From positions 62,001 through 126,000 of the forward strand of contig NZ_JAFBDS010000006.1 in assembly GCF_016908375.1 (NCBI RefSeq): a stretch of 64,000 nt of DNA, in the 5' to 3' direction. The translations under genes and the position numbers were made by a program. Below, piece by piece: positions 18,275-28,321 of the stretch; position 1 is the stretch's first letter; each line of letters opens with the position of its first letter. Origin of the DNA: Amphibacillus cookii (GTDB lineage: Bacteria; Bacillota; Bacilli; Bacillales; Amphibacillaceae). The notes below the pieces were generated by a model. The model was not told the DNA's origin. It searched no databases and saw only the letters and a program-made list of their open reading frames with translations.

Positions 18275-19306
18275 TTATTCATTCGATTGAATCTGTACAA
18301 AGATTTCATTGTAACGATCCACAATTTCTTGTCGATTTTCTGATACAAAATCCATGTCTTCTTCCAACGCATTAATTTCAGAGAACGACTTCATAACATC
18401 ATTTGTCTCTACATCTTCCCGAACTGGGCGATTCGTTGTTGTTGTCGAGAGTACATTTTGGATTTCTTGTGAAATAATAAAGTCAATAAACTTCTCAGCA
18501 TATTCTTGATTATTCGCCCCTTTAATAATAGCTGCATTTGCGGCTAAGAAAACAACGCCCTCTTCAGGATAAATGATTTCGACATTAGCACCATCTTCAA
18601 TCAGCTTGGCAACAGGGTCTTCATAAGATAAACCTACAGCCATTTCACCATCAGCTACCGTACGATAGACATTGCTTGAACTTGAACTGATTTTACCATC
18701 AACATTGGTATATAAATCTTCGACGTAGCTCCAAGCTTCTTCAGACTCATAGCCACCCTTAGCCAACAGCATATTTGTTAATTGTGCGAAGGCACTAGAT
18801 GAATTCGATGGATCACCTGAAGAGATTTTCCCTTGCAATTCTGGATTTAGTAAGTCCTCATAACTATTAATTTCAATATCGCCTAAAATGTCACGGTTTG
18901 CGACCAATACACTACCATCTAGTGTATAAGGCGTATAGAAACCTGTTGAATTCTGATAAGCATCTATGACACTTCCATCTTCTGATGATACATATTCCTC
19001 GAATAAATCAGTGTGCATCGAAAACTGCGTATAGCCACCACCGAAAATAATATCTGCAACTGGGGAATCTTTCTCGCTTTCTAATTTAGCGAATAGTTCA
19101 CCAGTACCTGCTTGAATGAGATCCACTTGAATATCATATTTTTCTTCAAAGGCTGGTATCGTTGCATTAATTAATCCCTCAGAGTTAGGTGAATAAATAA
19201 CTAACCGATCACTGTTACCTTCTTCATTATCTGAACAACCGATTAATAAAGTAATCAAACCAATAAATGCTACAACAACTAACAACTGCTTTCTAAGCGC
19301 TTTCAT
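18275..19306 (-). CDS. extracellular solute-binding lipoprotein of the ABC importer
   Basis: A 343-residue lipoprotein. The signal peptide ends in the lipobox LLIGC, so Cys24 would be lipidated and anchored to the outer face of the membrane. The mature part fits the FbpA/PotF-type binding-protein fold (RLVIYSPNSEGLINATIPAFEEK; SPVADIIFGGGYTQF; TPYTLDGSVLVANRD). Iron(III) is the family's commonest ligand, but 2-aminoethylphosphonate and polyamine binders look similar, and I cannot place the metal-binding tyrosines with confidence. First gene of the operon, 14 bases before the ATPase. Confidence 0.88.
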   Translation of the reverse strand: MKALRKQLLVVVAFIGLITLLIGCSDNEEGNSDRLVIYSPNSEGLINATIPAFEEKYDIQVDLIQAGTGELFAKLESEKDSPVADIIFGGGYTQFSMHTDLFEEYVSSEDGSVIDAYQNSTGFYTPYTLDGSVLVANRDILGDIEINSYEDLLNPELQGKISSGDPSNSSSAFAQLTNMLLAKGGYESEEAWSYVEDLYTNVDGKISSSSSNVYRTVADGEMAVGLSYEDPVAKLIEDGANVEIIYPEEGVVFLAANAAIIKGANNQEYAEKFIDFIISQEIQNVLSTTTTNRPVREDVETNDVMKSFSEINALEEDMDFVSENRQEIVDRYNEIFVQIQSNE

Positions 19307-19337
19307 TATTATCTCCCCTTTTTCATTTAATACCTTG

Positions 19338-19373
19338 ATTATACGGTAATGATCACGTTTTCATATCCGAAAA
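19338..19373 (-). promoter_or_regulatory. candidate activated promoter of the ABC operon
   Basis: On the minus strand TATAAT (19338-19343) lies about 35 bases before the lipoprotein start, without a good -35 hexamer at the usual distance. Just upstream is the inverted repeat TTTTC-GGATAT-GAAAA (19358-19373). A perfect -10 with a poor -35 and a palindrome next to it suits activation by the adjacent AraC-type response regulator; this is inference. Confidence 0.4.
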
Positions 19374-19395
19374 TCGAATAATATAGGGGAATATC

Positions 19396-20163
19396 CTACA
19401 GTTTATCAACGAACTCTTTTGTACTCATACCTACATACTTCTTAAATACCTTATTGTAGTATTTGTATTCACTGAACCCGCAATCTTCAGCAATTTGATA
19501 AACTTTTTTTTCGCCTTTTAAAATAAATTCGATTGATTTCCTAATTCGATAGCGATTTAAATAATCATTAAAAGTCGTATGCACTTCTTTTTTGAAGCGA
19601 TCGTGGAGCAAGGTAGGACTGTAACCAATCGCTTTTGATACATCATCGAATACAAACTTTTCAGCATAATTCTCTCTGACAAACTGAATCATTTCATTGA
19701 CAACTTCATCATTGACTTGATGAATCTTTACTTCGCTTGCATGCAGTTCTTCTAAAGCTTCTTGGGAATAGGAGAGCTGTTTAATGGTTTTTAATTGTTT
19801 CGCTTGTGTAATTGCTCGTTCTAAAGCTTGATAGATCTCCTGTTCATTTATCGGCTTTACGATGAATTCAGTCACACCAAATTTTATCGCTTTCTGAGCA
19901 TTGGAAAATTCATTATAGCTAGACAGTATAATGGTACAGTAGCTATAATCTAGTGTTTCCTCTAACATTTCAAATGCATTTTTTATCGGCATATTGATAT
20001 CGGTCAAAACAATATCTGGATCTAGCTCCTTAATAAGCTTCACACCTTCATCGCCATCTCTCGCTTCACCTACAACAATACAGTTGTGTTTTTCATAATC
20101 TAAGCCATATACCAGACGTTTACGGATAAGTGGTTCATCTTCTACAATGACTAATTTATACAT
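19396..20163 (-). CDS. AraC-type two-component response regulator (YesN-like)
   Basis: A 255-residue regulator. The receiver domain starts MYKLVIVEDEPLIRKRL and has the phospho-acceptor aspartate in PDIVLTDINMP and the lysine in FIVKPINEQE. A linker leads to a C-terminal AraC HTH pair (FVFDDVSKAIGYSPTLLHDRFKKE; YQIAEDCGFSEYKYYNKVFKKY). The ATG at 20163 has GGAGGTC just before it and overlaps the end of the kinase gene, so the two are coupled. It most likely switches on the adjacent ABC operon in response to the kinase. Confidence 0.93.
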   Translation of the reverse strand: MYKLVIVEDEPLIRKRLVYGLDYEKHNCIVVGEARDGDEGVKLIKELDPDIVLTDINMPIKNAFEMLEETLDYSYCTIILSSYNEFSNAQKAIKFGVTEFIVKPINEQEIYQALERAITQAKQLKTIKQLSYSQEALEELHASEVKIHQVNDEVVNEMIQFVRENYAEKFVFDDVSKAIGYSPTLLHDRFKKEVHTTFNDYLNRYRIRKSIEFILKGEKKVYQIAEDCGFSEYKYYNKVFKKYVGMSTKEFVDKL

Positions 20164-21793
20164 AATGACCTCCAACAATTCTTAATTCTATAACGGTGTA
20201 ATTCCATTTCGTTTTTATAACAAAACGAGAGTGCTGATACATTAAGCTTAAGCGTTGTTTCGTATTAATCAGTCCGTGGTGCTGATCAGGCTTAGTTGTC
20301 GTTTTTAACATCACATTTAAGCGGTTAGCTTGATCTGATGTTAGGGCGCCACCATTATCAATGATACGAATAACGACATCCCCATGAGTGCTTTTATGGA
20401 TAGAGAGCCGCACCTTCAAATCGCGTCGATACTTAAATCCATATTTCAAGCTGTTCTCAATTAGTGGCAATAGAAACAATTTGGGAACACGTAAATGATT
20501 TAATTTGTCATCAATATAAAATTCATAAGTGAAATCCTCATAGCGTATTTGATTAACTTTTAAATAATTTTCAATATAAGTTAAATCTTCTTGCAGGCTC
20601 AAATCGACATTTCCTTCACTAATACTATATCTCAAGATATCATTCATTAGCGTCAGCAACTCTTCAGCTAACCCGCTATCTACATAGATGGCAGAGCGAA
20701 TCGTCTCTAATGTGTTTGCCAAGAAATGCGGATGAAATTGTGCTTCTAATTTACGACGTTCTGATTCTAAATTTAATTCACTCAACTTAATATTCCGGTC
20801 ATGCGCGTTCTGTAATTCAGCGAGAACATTATTAATATTTTGTGCTAACGTCTCAAATTCATCATCTGTCTGAATTGATATTCGATGCGTGGGTGTTTGG
20901 CTAACTTTAATTAATTCATCATAAAGTAAATATAGGGAGTGACCAATTTTTGTCGAAACATTTTTAGAGAAAATATAGGTTTGAAAAAAAATAAACAATG
21001 ATAAGATAGTAAGCACAATTAAGCTTGCCAAAAAAACACCAGCATAATTTTGATTTCTGATATATGCGGTAACATTAATATTATTATATGGCTGTGCTTC
21101 TTTATATAGAAAATTTCTATTTGAATTGTCATTATTAAAATCTAACTTACCTGTCGTTGAATTCACAATACTATCTGAACTTGATGATAAAACATTATCA
21201 TACTGATCATAAATGACATAATTTGTGATTGCATCTTCCCTTAACAGTTGAAATTCCCTTCCATTAATAACCGACACTGCATATCCAATAATAGCCCCAT
21301 CAATTATTGGATGTATATACAATAAATAAGAGGACTGATTTGAGCGATAAACCCGCGTTACCCCTGTTTCAGCTAAAGGTGTTTCATTTTCGATGACTAA
21401 GTTTAAGAAATGAAAGAGTGCATAGTCAGTTTCAAAAACGGGGTTAGTATGTAAAGCTAAAGCTACGTCTTCATCAAAAACCAAAAGGTCACTTTTGATC
21501 TGTTGTCTTGCATTATAGCTGTAAAAGGAACTAAATACGTTTCTTGAATCTGATTGGCCTTGCAAAAATCGAACGAAGACATCCTCAGATACTTGATAAA
21601 GTTCTTCTTGTTTTGTCTTTATTATAGCTTCCAAACTTTCGCCATAATGATCAAGTGTATTGTTCAATCGATAATTTCTCATATTGTAGTTGAAGAAACC
21701 GATAGTGATAATGGTAATAACAATCATGACCGTAATAATTTTAAATGAGAACTTCAGAATGTCTTTTCTAATTTTCGACTCGAATCTTTTCAT
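20156..21793 (-). CDS. YesM-type sensor histidine kinase
   Basis: A membrane sensor of about 545 residues. Spans near residues 15-33 and 255-277 enclose an extracellular sensing domain of about 220 residues, followed by a HAMP-like linker. The His_kinase domain has the H-box QFHPHFLANTLETI; most relatives read Q.NPHFLYNTL, so the Asn and Tyr around the histidine are changed to His and Ala. The N-box is PLIENSLKYGF and the G-box region is IRIIDNGG. GTG 21799 is an alternative start. The ligand is unknown; genomic context suggests the solute of the neighbouring ABC importer or a linked nutrient. Confidence 0.92.
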   Translation of the reverse strand: MKRFESKIRKDILKFSFKIITVMIVITIITIGFFNYNMRNYRLNNTLDHYGESLEAIIKTKQEELYQVSEDVFVRFLQGQSDSRNVFSSFYSYNARQQIKSDLLVFDEDVALALHTNPVFETDYALFHFLNLVIENETPLAETGVTRVYRSNQSSYLLYIHPIIDGAIIGYAVSVINGREFQLLREDAITNYVIYDQYDNVLSSSSDSIVNSTTGKLDFNNDNSNRNFLYKEAQPYNNINVTAYIRNQNYAGVFLASLIVLTILSLFIFFQTYIFSKNVSTKIGHSLYLLYDELIKVSQTPTHRISIQTDDEFETLAQNINNVLAELQNAHDRNIKLSELNLESERRKLEAQFHPHFLANTLETIRSAIYVDSGLAEELLTLMNDILRYSISEGNVDLSLQEDLTYIENYLKVNQIRYEDFTYEFYIDDKLNHLRVPKLFLLPLIENSLKYGFKYRRDLKVRLSIHKSTHGDVVIRIIDNGGALTSDQANRLNVMLKTTTKPDQHHGLINTKQRLSLMYQHSRFVIKTKWNYTVIELRIVGGHYV

Positions 21794-21809
21794 TTTCACG
21801 TTTAAAGTA

Positions 21810-22135
21810 CCTCACTCGGCTTGACATATTTCATTATCTTTACTTTTATAGGTAGCTATGTTCCATGGTTATTCTATATTTTAGCTGAAAGCTCAGTAAA
21901 TTAGCAATGACAAAAAACTCCTTCTTAAAATAAATTTGTTTTAAAAAAGAGGAGGAACTTCGATTAAAGCCTACTGGCACAGATAACCACCTAATTTAGG
22001 CTAGGACGCCAAATTAATTGTCCCTTTTTGACCTAGCTATTATGACCACTATAAGATCCTTTAAAACATATCTTAAAAAATCCAGACTATATAAAAAATC
22101 ACCAATGAATCCGCTTATATAACAATCGGTGAACC
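21810..22135. other. non-coding stretch upstream of the kinase gene
   Basis: No gene is supported. The stretch is AT-rich and holds only a weak echo of the dispersed repeat (CACAGATAACCACCTAA near 21977). It probably includes the kinase promoter, which I cannot place. Confidence 0.3.
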
Positions 22136-22139
22136 CATA

Positions 22140-22573
22140 CACGTTAATTATGGCATGGGTATTTGTATTAGTTGGCTGACAAATGGTACTAACAGTGAGC
22201 CAAATGAAACGAAGACGATCAAACAGAAGAGGTTGACCAGATGGAGAGGAAACAACAGGTTCAGTAGAAATAAATATGTAAGGATCATCTTATCGAATTG
22301 AGATGCACTACGTTGGGTACAGGCTGAACAACGCTTTAAGGATGCTTTGGCTGGATCAAGCTACACAACTGAGATTATGTTTAGCCAAGGATCATCCGCT
22401 AATTGGGATATTAATTAGTAGAGGTATTGATGTCCTTATTATTATTTCACAAGGTAGCAATGCCTAAGAGGCAGAGGGGATAAAAGTGATTACTCATGAC
22501 CAGTTTATCACAAGTATGAATGCAGTAAATTACTATGTAACCTTTGATAGCTTCGTGGTTGGTGAAGCATAGG
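22140..22573 (+). pseudogene. decayed xylose-type sugar-binding lipoprotein (xylF-like)
   Basis: Plus-strand remains of a sugar ABC binding protein. Near 22165 a lipobox LVGC can be read with the cysteine codon turned into TGA. An acidic stretch (EDDQTEEVDQ) follows in one frame and WVQAEQRFKDALAG in another. From about 22412 LISRGIDVLIIISQGSNA is read, then a stop, then EAEGIKVITHDQF, and NYYVTFDSFVVGEA before a final stop. XylF-type proteins read G(V/I)DVLVIIPQ.., EGIKVIAYDRLI and DYYVSFDN..VGE in the same order. Several frameshifts and stops make it non-functional, and it ends after roughly the N-terminal third. Confidence 0.75.
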
Positions 22574-22589
22574 AAGTAAAGGCGTAACT

Positions 22590-22650
22590 AATAGGATACC
22601 GGTAGTTAGAACACTTGAAAAAGAGTGCTTTCACTACCAGTACCCTATTA
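22590..22650 (+). terminator. long hairpin, possible terminator of the lost gene
   Basis: AATAGG-TAC-GGTAGT and ACTACC-GTA-CCTATT form a long imperfect stem around CACTTGAAAAAGAGTG. It lies about 20 bases after the decayed xylF-like frame. The T-run is poor (TATTATTC). Confidence 0.45.
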
Positions 22651-22791
22651 TTCAACCTGAATGAATCAATTTCATTTTTACTTCATACCAGAATTTACAC
22701 TTCTTGGATTAGATGTTTGGTAGACATTTTATGCTTTTTTAACGCACACATTTTGCTACCTCTAAGGTGTAGAACAAAAAATTAAGATTTT

Positions 22792-24330
22792 TTATAAAAA
22801 TAATGCTGAAGCCAAAATACCAACTAATCCAATTGCGGACAGAACATATACGGGTAATTTAGGCATCTCTTCATTATTCTCCATTGCTTTACCAAACATA
22901 AAGAAAACAAATGGATGAACTAAAAACGTCATCGAGAAAGTAAAGGTAATTAAACTTGCCGCTTCTAGACCGAACATCCCCTCTTGAATACCAGCAAATA
23001 AACCAAAATGAGAAATAGCAGAAGCCTTTGCCATCGCAGCAAAATCGATTGACATACTGCTAAAACTTAACAAATACAAACCGCCGAAAATGGCAATGAT
23101 TTGCCAACCGAATCCGAATTGTAGCAATGATTTCATTTCGTCTCGATCATTACTATCTGATTTTTTTATATTTTTAAGACCAATCACTAATAAAACAAAA
23201 CCAAGGATTAGCATAATAATCGATGGTATTAAAAGTAATGATCCACGTTCCGAGCTAACTGCTAGAATAGAAAAAACAAAAATATGCATTGCAAACGGGA
23301 TATTAACAAGCATAGGTGCACGATTTGCTGCTCGCTTGCCTAAATCACCTGCTGTACAAGCACCTGTTAAACCCGTATGTGATAAGGCTCCAGCCATACC
23401 TGGCGCTAAGTTCCGTACACTTGCTGTCTTTCCAAAATAAATTAATAATGCCATACCACCGAACATCCAAAAAATTTGTCCGAAAAATCCATAACCTAAT
23501 ACAGCACCCGTTCCCTCCATTTCAAAAACTTCGATAATGCGAGAACCACCTACCATAAAATTCCCTGCTAAAACGACTGGAATACCAGCAAACAAAAGCG
23601 CTTTAATTGTTGGCCCAAAAACATAACTATAGCACAGTACACCAAGCATTGTCGCAATAACCATCGCAAAGAAAATGGATGGAAGGGCAACCAATGTACG
23701 CACCCATTCTGCTAAGTGAAACGACATAATAAGAACACCAATAATGACGATAATCTCAAGTACGCCTTTACGGATATATAAGGGCTTTTCTAAAATTTTC
23801 GCCCGATTATCGATTAAAATAATCGATCCCACAAGACCAAGGTAAGCCATAATAGGGTAATAGTTTCCTAGGGAGCCCGTATCTAAACCTAGAAGAATAC
23901 GACTCATCGCTTCAATACCAATTAGTAAAAAGAAGGATCGAACAATTAAAACAAGTTGTGTTCGCGTTGTACCTAGTACTGCTTCTTCTTCATTGTGAAT
24001 AAGTAAATCTTTCGTTGCACCGGTCTTATTACCAAATATCTTTCGTATTTCTTGACCACCAACAAAAAAAGTAACAATTAATGCAATATTGGTTGTTTTT
24101 GAAATCAATTCGACAACGGGGAATTGTTGAAGACCTGGTTCAGCTAAGTCACTTGCAACAAGGACAAAACCCATGGCTAAACCGAAAATAACAATGATTA
24201 AAATTGGGGAATAACGTGTACCAGCGACAACAGTCCGGGCAATTAGAACCATAGGGATTAATAAAAATAATGATAATAAGAAGTGGTTTAGTAATTGTAA
24301 GCTATCGACTTGCTGAATAAGTTGTTCCAT
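22792..24330 (-). CDS. polytopic membrane transporter, family uncertain
   Basis: A 512-residue hydrophobic protein with about 13-14 membrane spans and a glycine-rich core (ARTVVAGTRYSPILIIVIFG; SHTGLTGACTAGDLGKRAANRAP). An AGAGGAG site precedes the ATG. I do not recognise the family with confidence; the length, the two-half layout and the glycine-rich mid-membrane stretches recall sodium/glutamate-type symporters, but no diagnostic motif is certain. It stands alone between a decayed sugar-binding gene and a pair of repeats. A broken copy of its last 60 codons lies 7.5 kb away at 15250-15429. Confidence 0.6.
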   Translation of the reverse strand: MEQLIQQVDSLQLLNHFLLSLFLLIPMVLIARTVVAGTRYSPILIIVIFGLAMGFVLVASDLAEPGLQQFPVVELISKTTNIALIVTFFVGGQEIRKIFGNKTGATKDLLIHNEEEAVLGTTRTQLVLIVRSFFLLIGIEAMSRILLGLDTGSLGNYYPIMAYLGLVGSIILIDNRAKILEKPLYIRKGVLEIIVIIGVLIMSFHLAEWVRTLVALPSIFFAMVIATMLGVLCYSYVFGPTIKALLFAGIPVVLAGNFMVGGSRIIEVFEMEGTGAVLGYGFFGQIFWMFGGMALLIYFGKTASVRNLAPGMAGALSHTGLTGACTAGDLGKRAANRAPMLVNIPFAMHIFVFSILAVSSERGSLLLIPSIIMLILGFVLLVIGLKNIKKSDSNDRDEMKSLLQFGFGWQIIAIFGGLYLLSFSSMSIDFAAMAKASAISHFGLFAGIQEGMFGLEAASLITFTFSMTFLVHPFVFFMFGKAMENNEEMPKLPVYVLSAIGLVGILASALFL

Positions 24331-24475
24331 TCAAGTTCTCCTCTCAAAAATAAATAAAATTAAGTAAGCACACACTTATGTATCATACTTTGTTTTTGTG
24401 AAAGAGTAAACATTATCACGTATAGATTCACAAGATGTTCATAATTAATTCATTTACGAAACCTATTCAGTATTA

Positions 24476-24603
24476 ATAAAACGATCAATCAGTGGGCATT
24501 GAGAGAATCAGGTTATTAACGGCGTTTATCTCCTAACCTAAATAGATAAACTCCCCTCTCTATTTTGAGGCTAGCATTTTATGGACGGTTATCTGTGATA
24601 AAA
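24476..24603 (+). repeat. dispersed palindromic repeat, copy R6 (tandem with R7)
   Basis: Shortened first hairpin (ATCAATCAGTGGGC then GAGAGAATCAGG). The second stem is CCTAAATAGA against TCTATTTTGAGG. It ends ATGGACGGTTATCTGTGATAAA, and the last bases are also the first bases of R7. Confidence 0.8.
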
Positions 24604-24754
24604 CGAAACTTCAATCCGTGGGGGTTTCGTCCTTTCCCACGGATGGTTAGTTGAGTGAATCAGGACATTAGCGTCCGTTAGCGCCCGCCTCAATCGATTG
24701 AACGCTGTTCTCTATTTTGAGGCAGCGTTTTACGGACGGTTATCTGTGATAAAA
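24598..24754 (+). repeat. dispersed palindromic repeat, copy R7 (near consensus)
   Basis: One of the best-preserved copies. The first hairpin is CCGTGGG/CCCACGG around TTTCGT; then TGAATCAGGACATTAGCGTC, a second stem CGCCTCAATCGA against TCTATTTTGAGGC, and TTTTACGGACGGTTATCTG. Its 3' end runs into the coding end of the neighbouring hydrolase gene. Confidence 0.9.
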
Positions 24755-25470
24755 GCATTGATATGTTCAGCAGTGCTTAATTGTTGCTCTTCTCTAGAGA
24801 TTGTCGCTTTCCCATCACTCTTTTGTTCACCATAATGTCCAAAATAAGCATGATTGCCACCTTCTATTACTATTTCAATAGAGGATTCGCTAGGTAAATA
24901 CGCCCTATTCTCAACAAATTTATCTTGATTTAACACTTTATCTTCTGAGCCCCGCAAAGTAAGAATCGAAATATCAAAATTCGAGAGATCGGTAGCTGAA
25001 TAAGCACCTAGCAAAATTAAGCCTTCAATCTGATCATAATTGGATTTGATAAAGTTGGCAGCCATCGCACCACCGAGTGAATGCCCGATGATATACCATG
25101 CTTCGATTTCAGGGTTATTAATAATAATGTCCCCAGCAGCACTCGGGTTTAGAACAGCAAGATTAAATGGCATCGATACCAAAAAGCTATCATAACCTTG
25201 TTCAGCCAACTTCTGCATAAATAGACCATATGCTTCTGTCTCTACTTTCCCTCCAGGATAAAAAATTAGTCCTGTTTGAGTAGACCTATCAATCGGCGTA
25301 AACTTATATCCTTCTGGAATGGTTTCAACATCTACTTCTTTTGTTGGTTGAAAAGCCACATTAGCCACATCCATGGGAAGATAACTATCATTAAGATACC
25401 AAATAACAAGGGAAATCAACACTGAAAACATCGCAAAAATGGCAAGTAAGATCTTTTTTTTAATATTCAT
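24730..25470 (-). CDS. membrane-anchored alpha/beta hydrolase
   Basis: A 246-residue serine hydrolase with an N-terminal membrane anchor or uncleaved signal (KILLAIFAMFSVLISLVIWYL). The nucleophile elbow is GHSLGG near residue 125, the acid lies after ISILTLRGSEDKV, and the histidine is in EGGNHAYFGHYG, which together give a complete catalytic triad. It fits the dienelactone-hydrolase/Abhydrolase_5 group; the substrate is unknown. The ATG at 25470 is preferred because GAAGGAAGG precedes it. The last seven residues (FITDNRP) and the stop codon are encoded by repeat R7. Confidence 0.85.
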   Translation of the reverse strand: MNIKKKILLAIFAMFSVLISLVIWYLNDSYLPMDVANVAFQPTKEVDVETIPEGYKFTPIDRSTQTGLIFYPGGKVETEAYGLFMQKLAEQGYDSFLVSMPFNLAVLNPSAAGDIIINNPEIEAWYIIGHSLGGAMAANFIKSNYDQIEGLILLGAYSATDLSNFDISILTLRGSEDKVLNQDKFVENRAYLPSESSIEIVIEGGNHAYFGHYGEQKSDGKATISREEQQLSTAEHINAFITDNRP

Positions 25471-25548
25471 ATAAACGCCTTCCTTCTCATCAAAAAGATA
25501 AAGTGAAGAACTTTTCAAAATTGCTTTTCATGTTAATGATATATAATA

Positions 25549-25586
25549 AAGCGAATGATCCATTCATATGAATGAATCATTCGCTT
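25549..25586 (-). terminator. terminator after yajC
   Basis: AAGCGAATGAT.CATTCAT and ATGAATG.ATCATTCGCTT form an 18-bp palindrome with one mismatch, followed by TATTATATAT on the minus strand. It closes the queA-tgt-yajC operon. Confidence 0.75.
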
Positions 25587-25629
25587 ATCATTACATTTCT
25601 TTTACTTTAATCCCAGCCTTTGATCTTCT

Positions 25630-25896
25630 CTACTCTTGTGCAACCACTTGTTTTACAGCTGAACGATCGTATGTAAGCTTTTGACCACCATCCACTTCGA
25701 TAACAAGAGTGCCTTCATCTAATGAATGAACAGTGCCATGCATACCACCAATCGTGACAATTTGATCACCTTTTTTTAATTCAGACTGCATTTGATTAAC
25801 TTGTTTCTGGCGCTTTTGCTGTGGACGAATTAAAAAGAAATAAAAAACAAACGCCAATAAAAGAAACGGAGCCATTAAACTAATCATTTCTCCCAT
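25630..25896 (-). CDS. yajC: preprotein translocase subunit YajC
   Basis: An 88-residue single-span protein. The membrane segment FLLLAFVFYFFLIRPQQKRQKQ is the family hallmark, and GDQIVTIGGMHGTVHSLDEGTLVIEV follows. YajC associates with SecDF and the Sec translocon. AAGGAGGATG lies upstream of the ATG. It is the last gene of a queA-tgt-yajC unit, an arrangement conserved widely in bacteria. Confidence 0.95.
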   Translation of the reverse strand: MGEMISLMAPFLLLAFVFYFFLIRPQQKRQKQVNQMQSELKKGDQIVTIGGMHGTVHSLDEGTLVIEVDGGQKLTYDRSAVKQVVAQE

Positions 25897-25917
25897 ATTT
25901 GAGTCATCCTCCTTTCA

Positions 25918-27072
<1,155 letters not shown>

Positions 27073-27084
27073 TTACTCTATATA

Positions 27085-28113
27085 TTATAAAATTAACATC
27101 GCGTCGCCAAAGCTAAAAAAGCGATAGCGATGCTCAATAGCGGCATGATAAGCTTCCATGATGAAATCACGCCCAGCTAAAGCACTTACGAGCATAACAA
27201 GGGTTGATTTCGGTAGATGAAAATTCGTAATTAATCCATCAATTACTTTAAAGCGATAAGGAGGATATATGAATATAGAGCTCCATCCGCTTGTCGGAAT
27301 AAGTTCTCCATTATGATTGGAGGCAATCGTTTCTAAAGTACGCGTCGAGGTGGTACCTACAGATATAATACGTCCTCCCTTTTCTTTAACTGCATTGATT
27401 TTGTTTGCTTCCTGTTCACTAAGGTGATAAAATTCTGCATGCATTTGATGATCCTCTATCCGCTCAACACTGACAGGACGAAATGTGCCAAGACCCACAT
27501 GTAATGTTACAAAAGCGATCTCAATCCCCTTTTGCTTTACTTTGTTTAAAAGTTCCTCTGTAAAATGCAATCCTGCTGTTGGTGCGGCGGCTGATCCCTC
27601 TTCACGCGCATAGACCGTTTGATAACGATCTTGATCACTTAGTTGTTCTTTAATATAAGGGGGGAGTGGCATTTCACCAAGTTCATTTAAAATTTCCAGA
27701 AAAATGCCTTGATAAGTGAATTCTACTATTCGACCACCTTGGTTTAACACCTCTTTACAGGTTGCTGTTAAAAGACCTTCTCCAAAACTTATCACAGTGC
27801 CTTCTTTAATTTTTTTTGCCGGCTTAACAAGTACTTCCCAACAATCACCTTCCCTTTGATGAAGTAATAACAATTCAATTTTAGCTCCTGTATCTATCTT
27901 CGTTCCATATAGCCTTGCAGGTAAGACTTTCGTATCGTTTAACACCAAACAATCACCTGGTTTTAAATAATCAATCACCTGGTGAAAGTGCGTATGTTCA
28001 AGCGATTGATTTTCTTTATTGAGCACCAGTAACTTTGATGCGGTTCGGTCCTTTAATGGTTTTTGAGCAATTAATTGCTCTGGTAATGAAAAATCAAAAT
28101 CTTCTATTTCCAT
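27085..28113 (-). CDS. queA: S-adenosylmethionine:tRNA ribosyltransferase-isomerase
   Basis: Transfers the ribosyl group of SAM to preQ1 in tRNA to form epoxyqueuosine. The 342-residue product starts [19 protein letters not shown] and carries [25 protein letters not shown] and [15 protein letters not shown], all typical of QueA. It is first in the queA-tgt-yajC unit. In B. subtilis ruvB lies directly upstream; here a dispersed repeat (R8) fills the 208-base gap between them. Confidence 0.97.
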   Translation of the reverse strand: MEIEDFDFSLPEQLIAQKPLKDRTASKLLVLNKENQSLEHTHFHQVIDYLKPGDCLVLNDTKVLPARLYGTKIDTGAKIELLLLHQREGDCWEVLVKPAKKIKEGTVISFGEGLLTATCKEVLNQGGRIVEFTYQGIFLEILNELGEMPLPPYIKEQLSDQDRYQTVYAREEGSAAAPTAGLHFTEELLNKVKQKGIEIAFVTLHVGLGTFRPVSVERIEDHQMHAEFYHLSEQEANKINAVKEKGGRIISVGTTSTRTLETIASNHNGELIPTSGWSSIFIYPPYRFKVIDGLITNFHLPKSTLVMLVSALAGRDFIMEAYHAAIEHRYRFFSFGDAMLIL

Positions 28114-28156
28114 AATGATCCCCTATTCGTTTATGTGCAGTAATGTACGCTTAATA

Positions 28157-28313
28157 TTTATCACAGAAACCGTCCGTAAAACCCCCGCCTCGAAATAGAG
28201 CGTAGCATTCATCTATTTAAGTGGGAGTTAACGGACGCTAATGTTCGGATTCACCCAAATATCCATCCGTGGGAGCAAAACGCAAACGCCCATTGATTGA
28301 AGGTTCGTTTTAT
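28157..28313 (-). repeat. dispersed palindromic repeat, copy R8 (inverted)
   Basis: The only clear copy in the opposite orientation. It reads, on the minus strand, ATAAAACGAACCTTCAATCA, a first hairpin, GAATCCGAACATTAGCGTCC, a second stem CCCACTTAAATAGA against CTATTTCGAGGCGGGG, and TTTTACGGACGGTTTCTG. It lies between queA and ruvB. Confidence 0.88.
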
Positions 28314-28321
28314 AGCATTCA

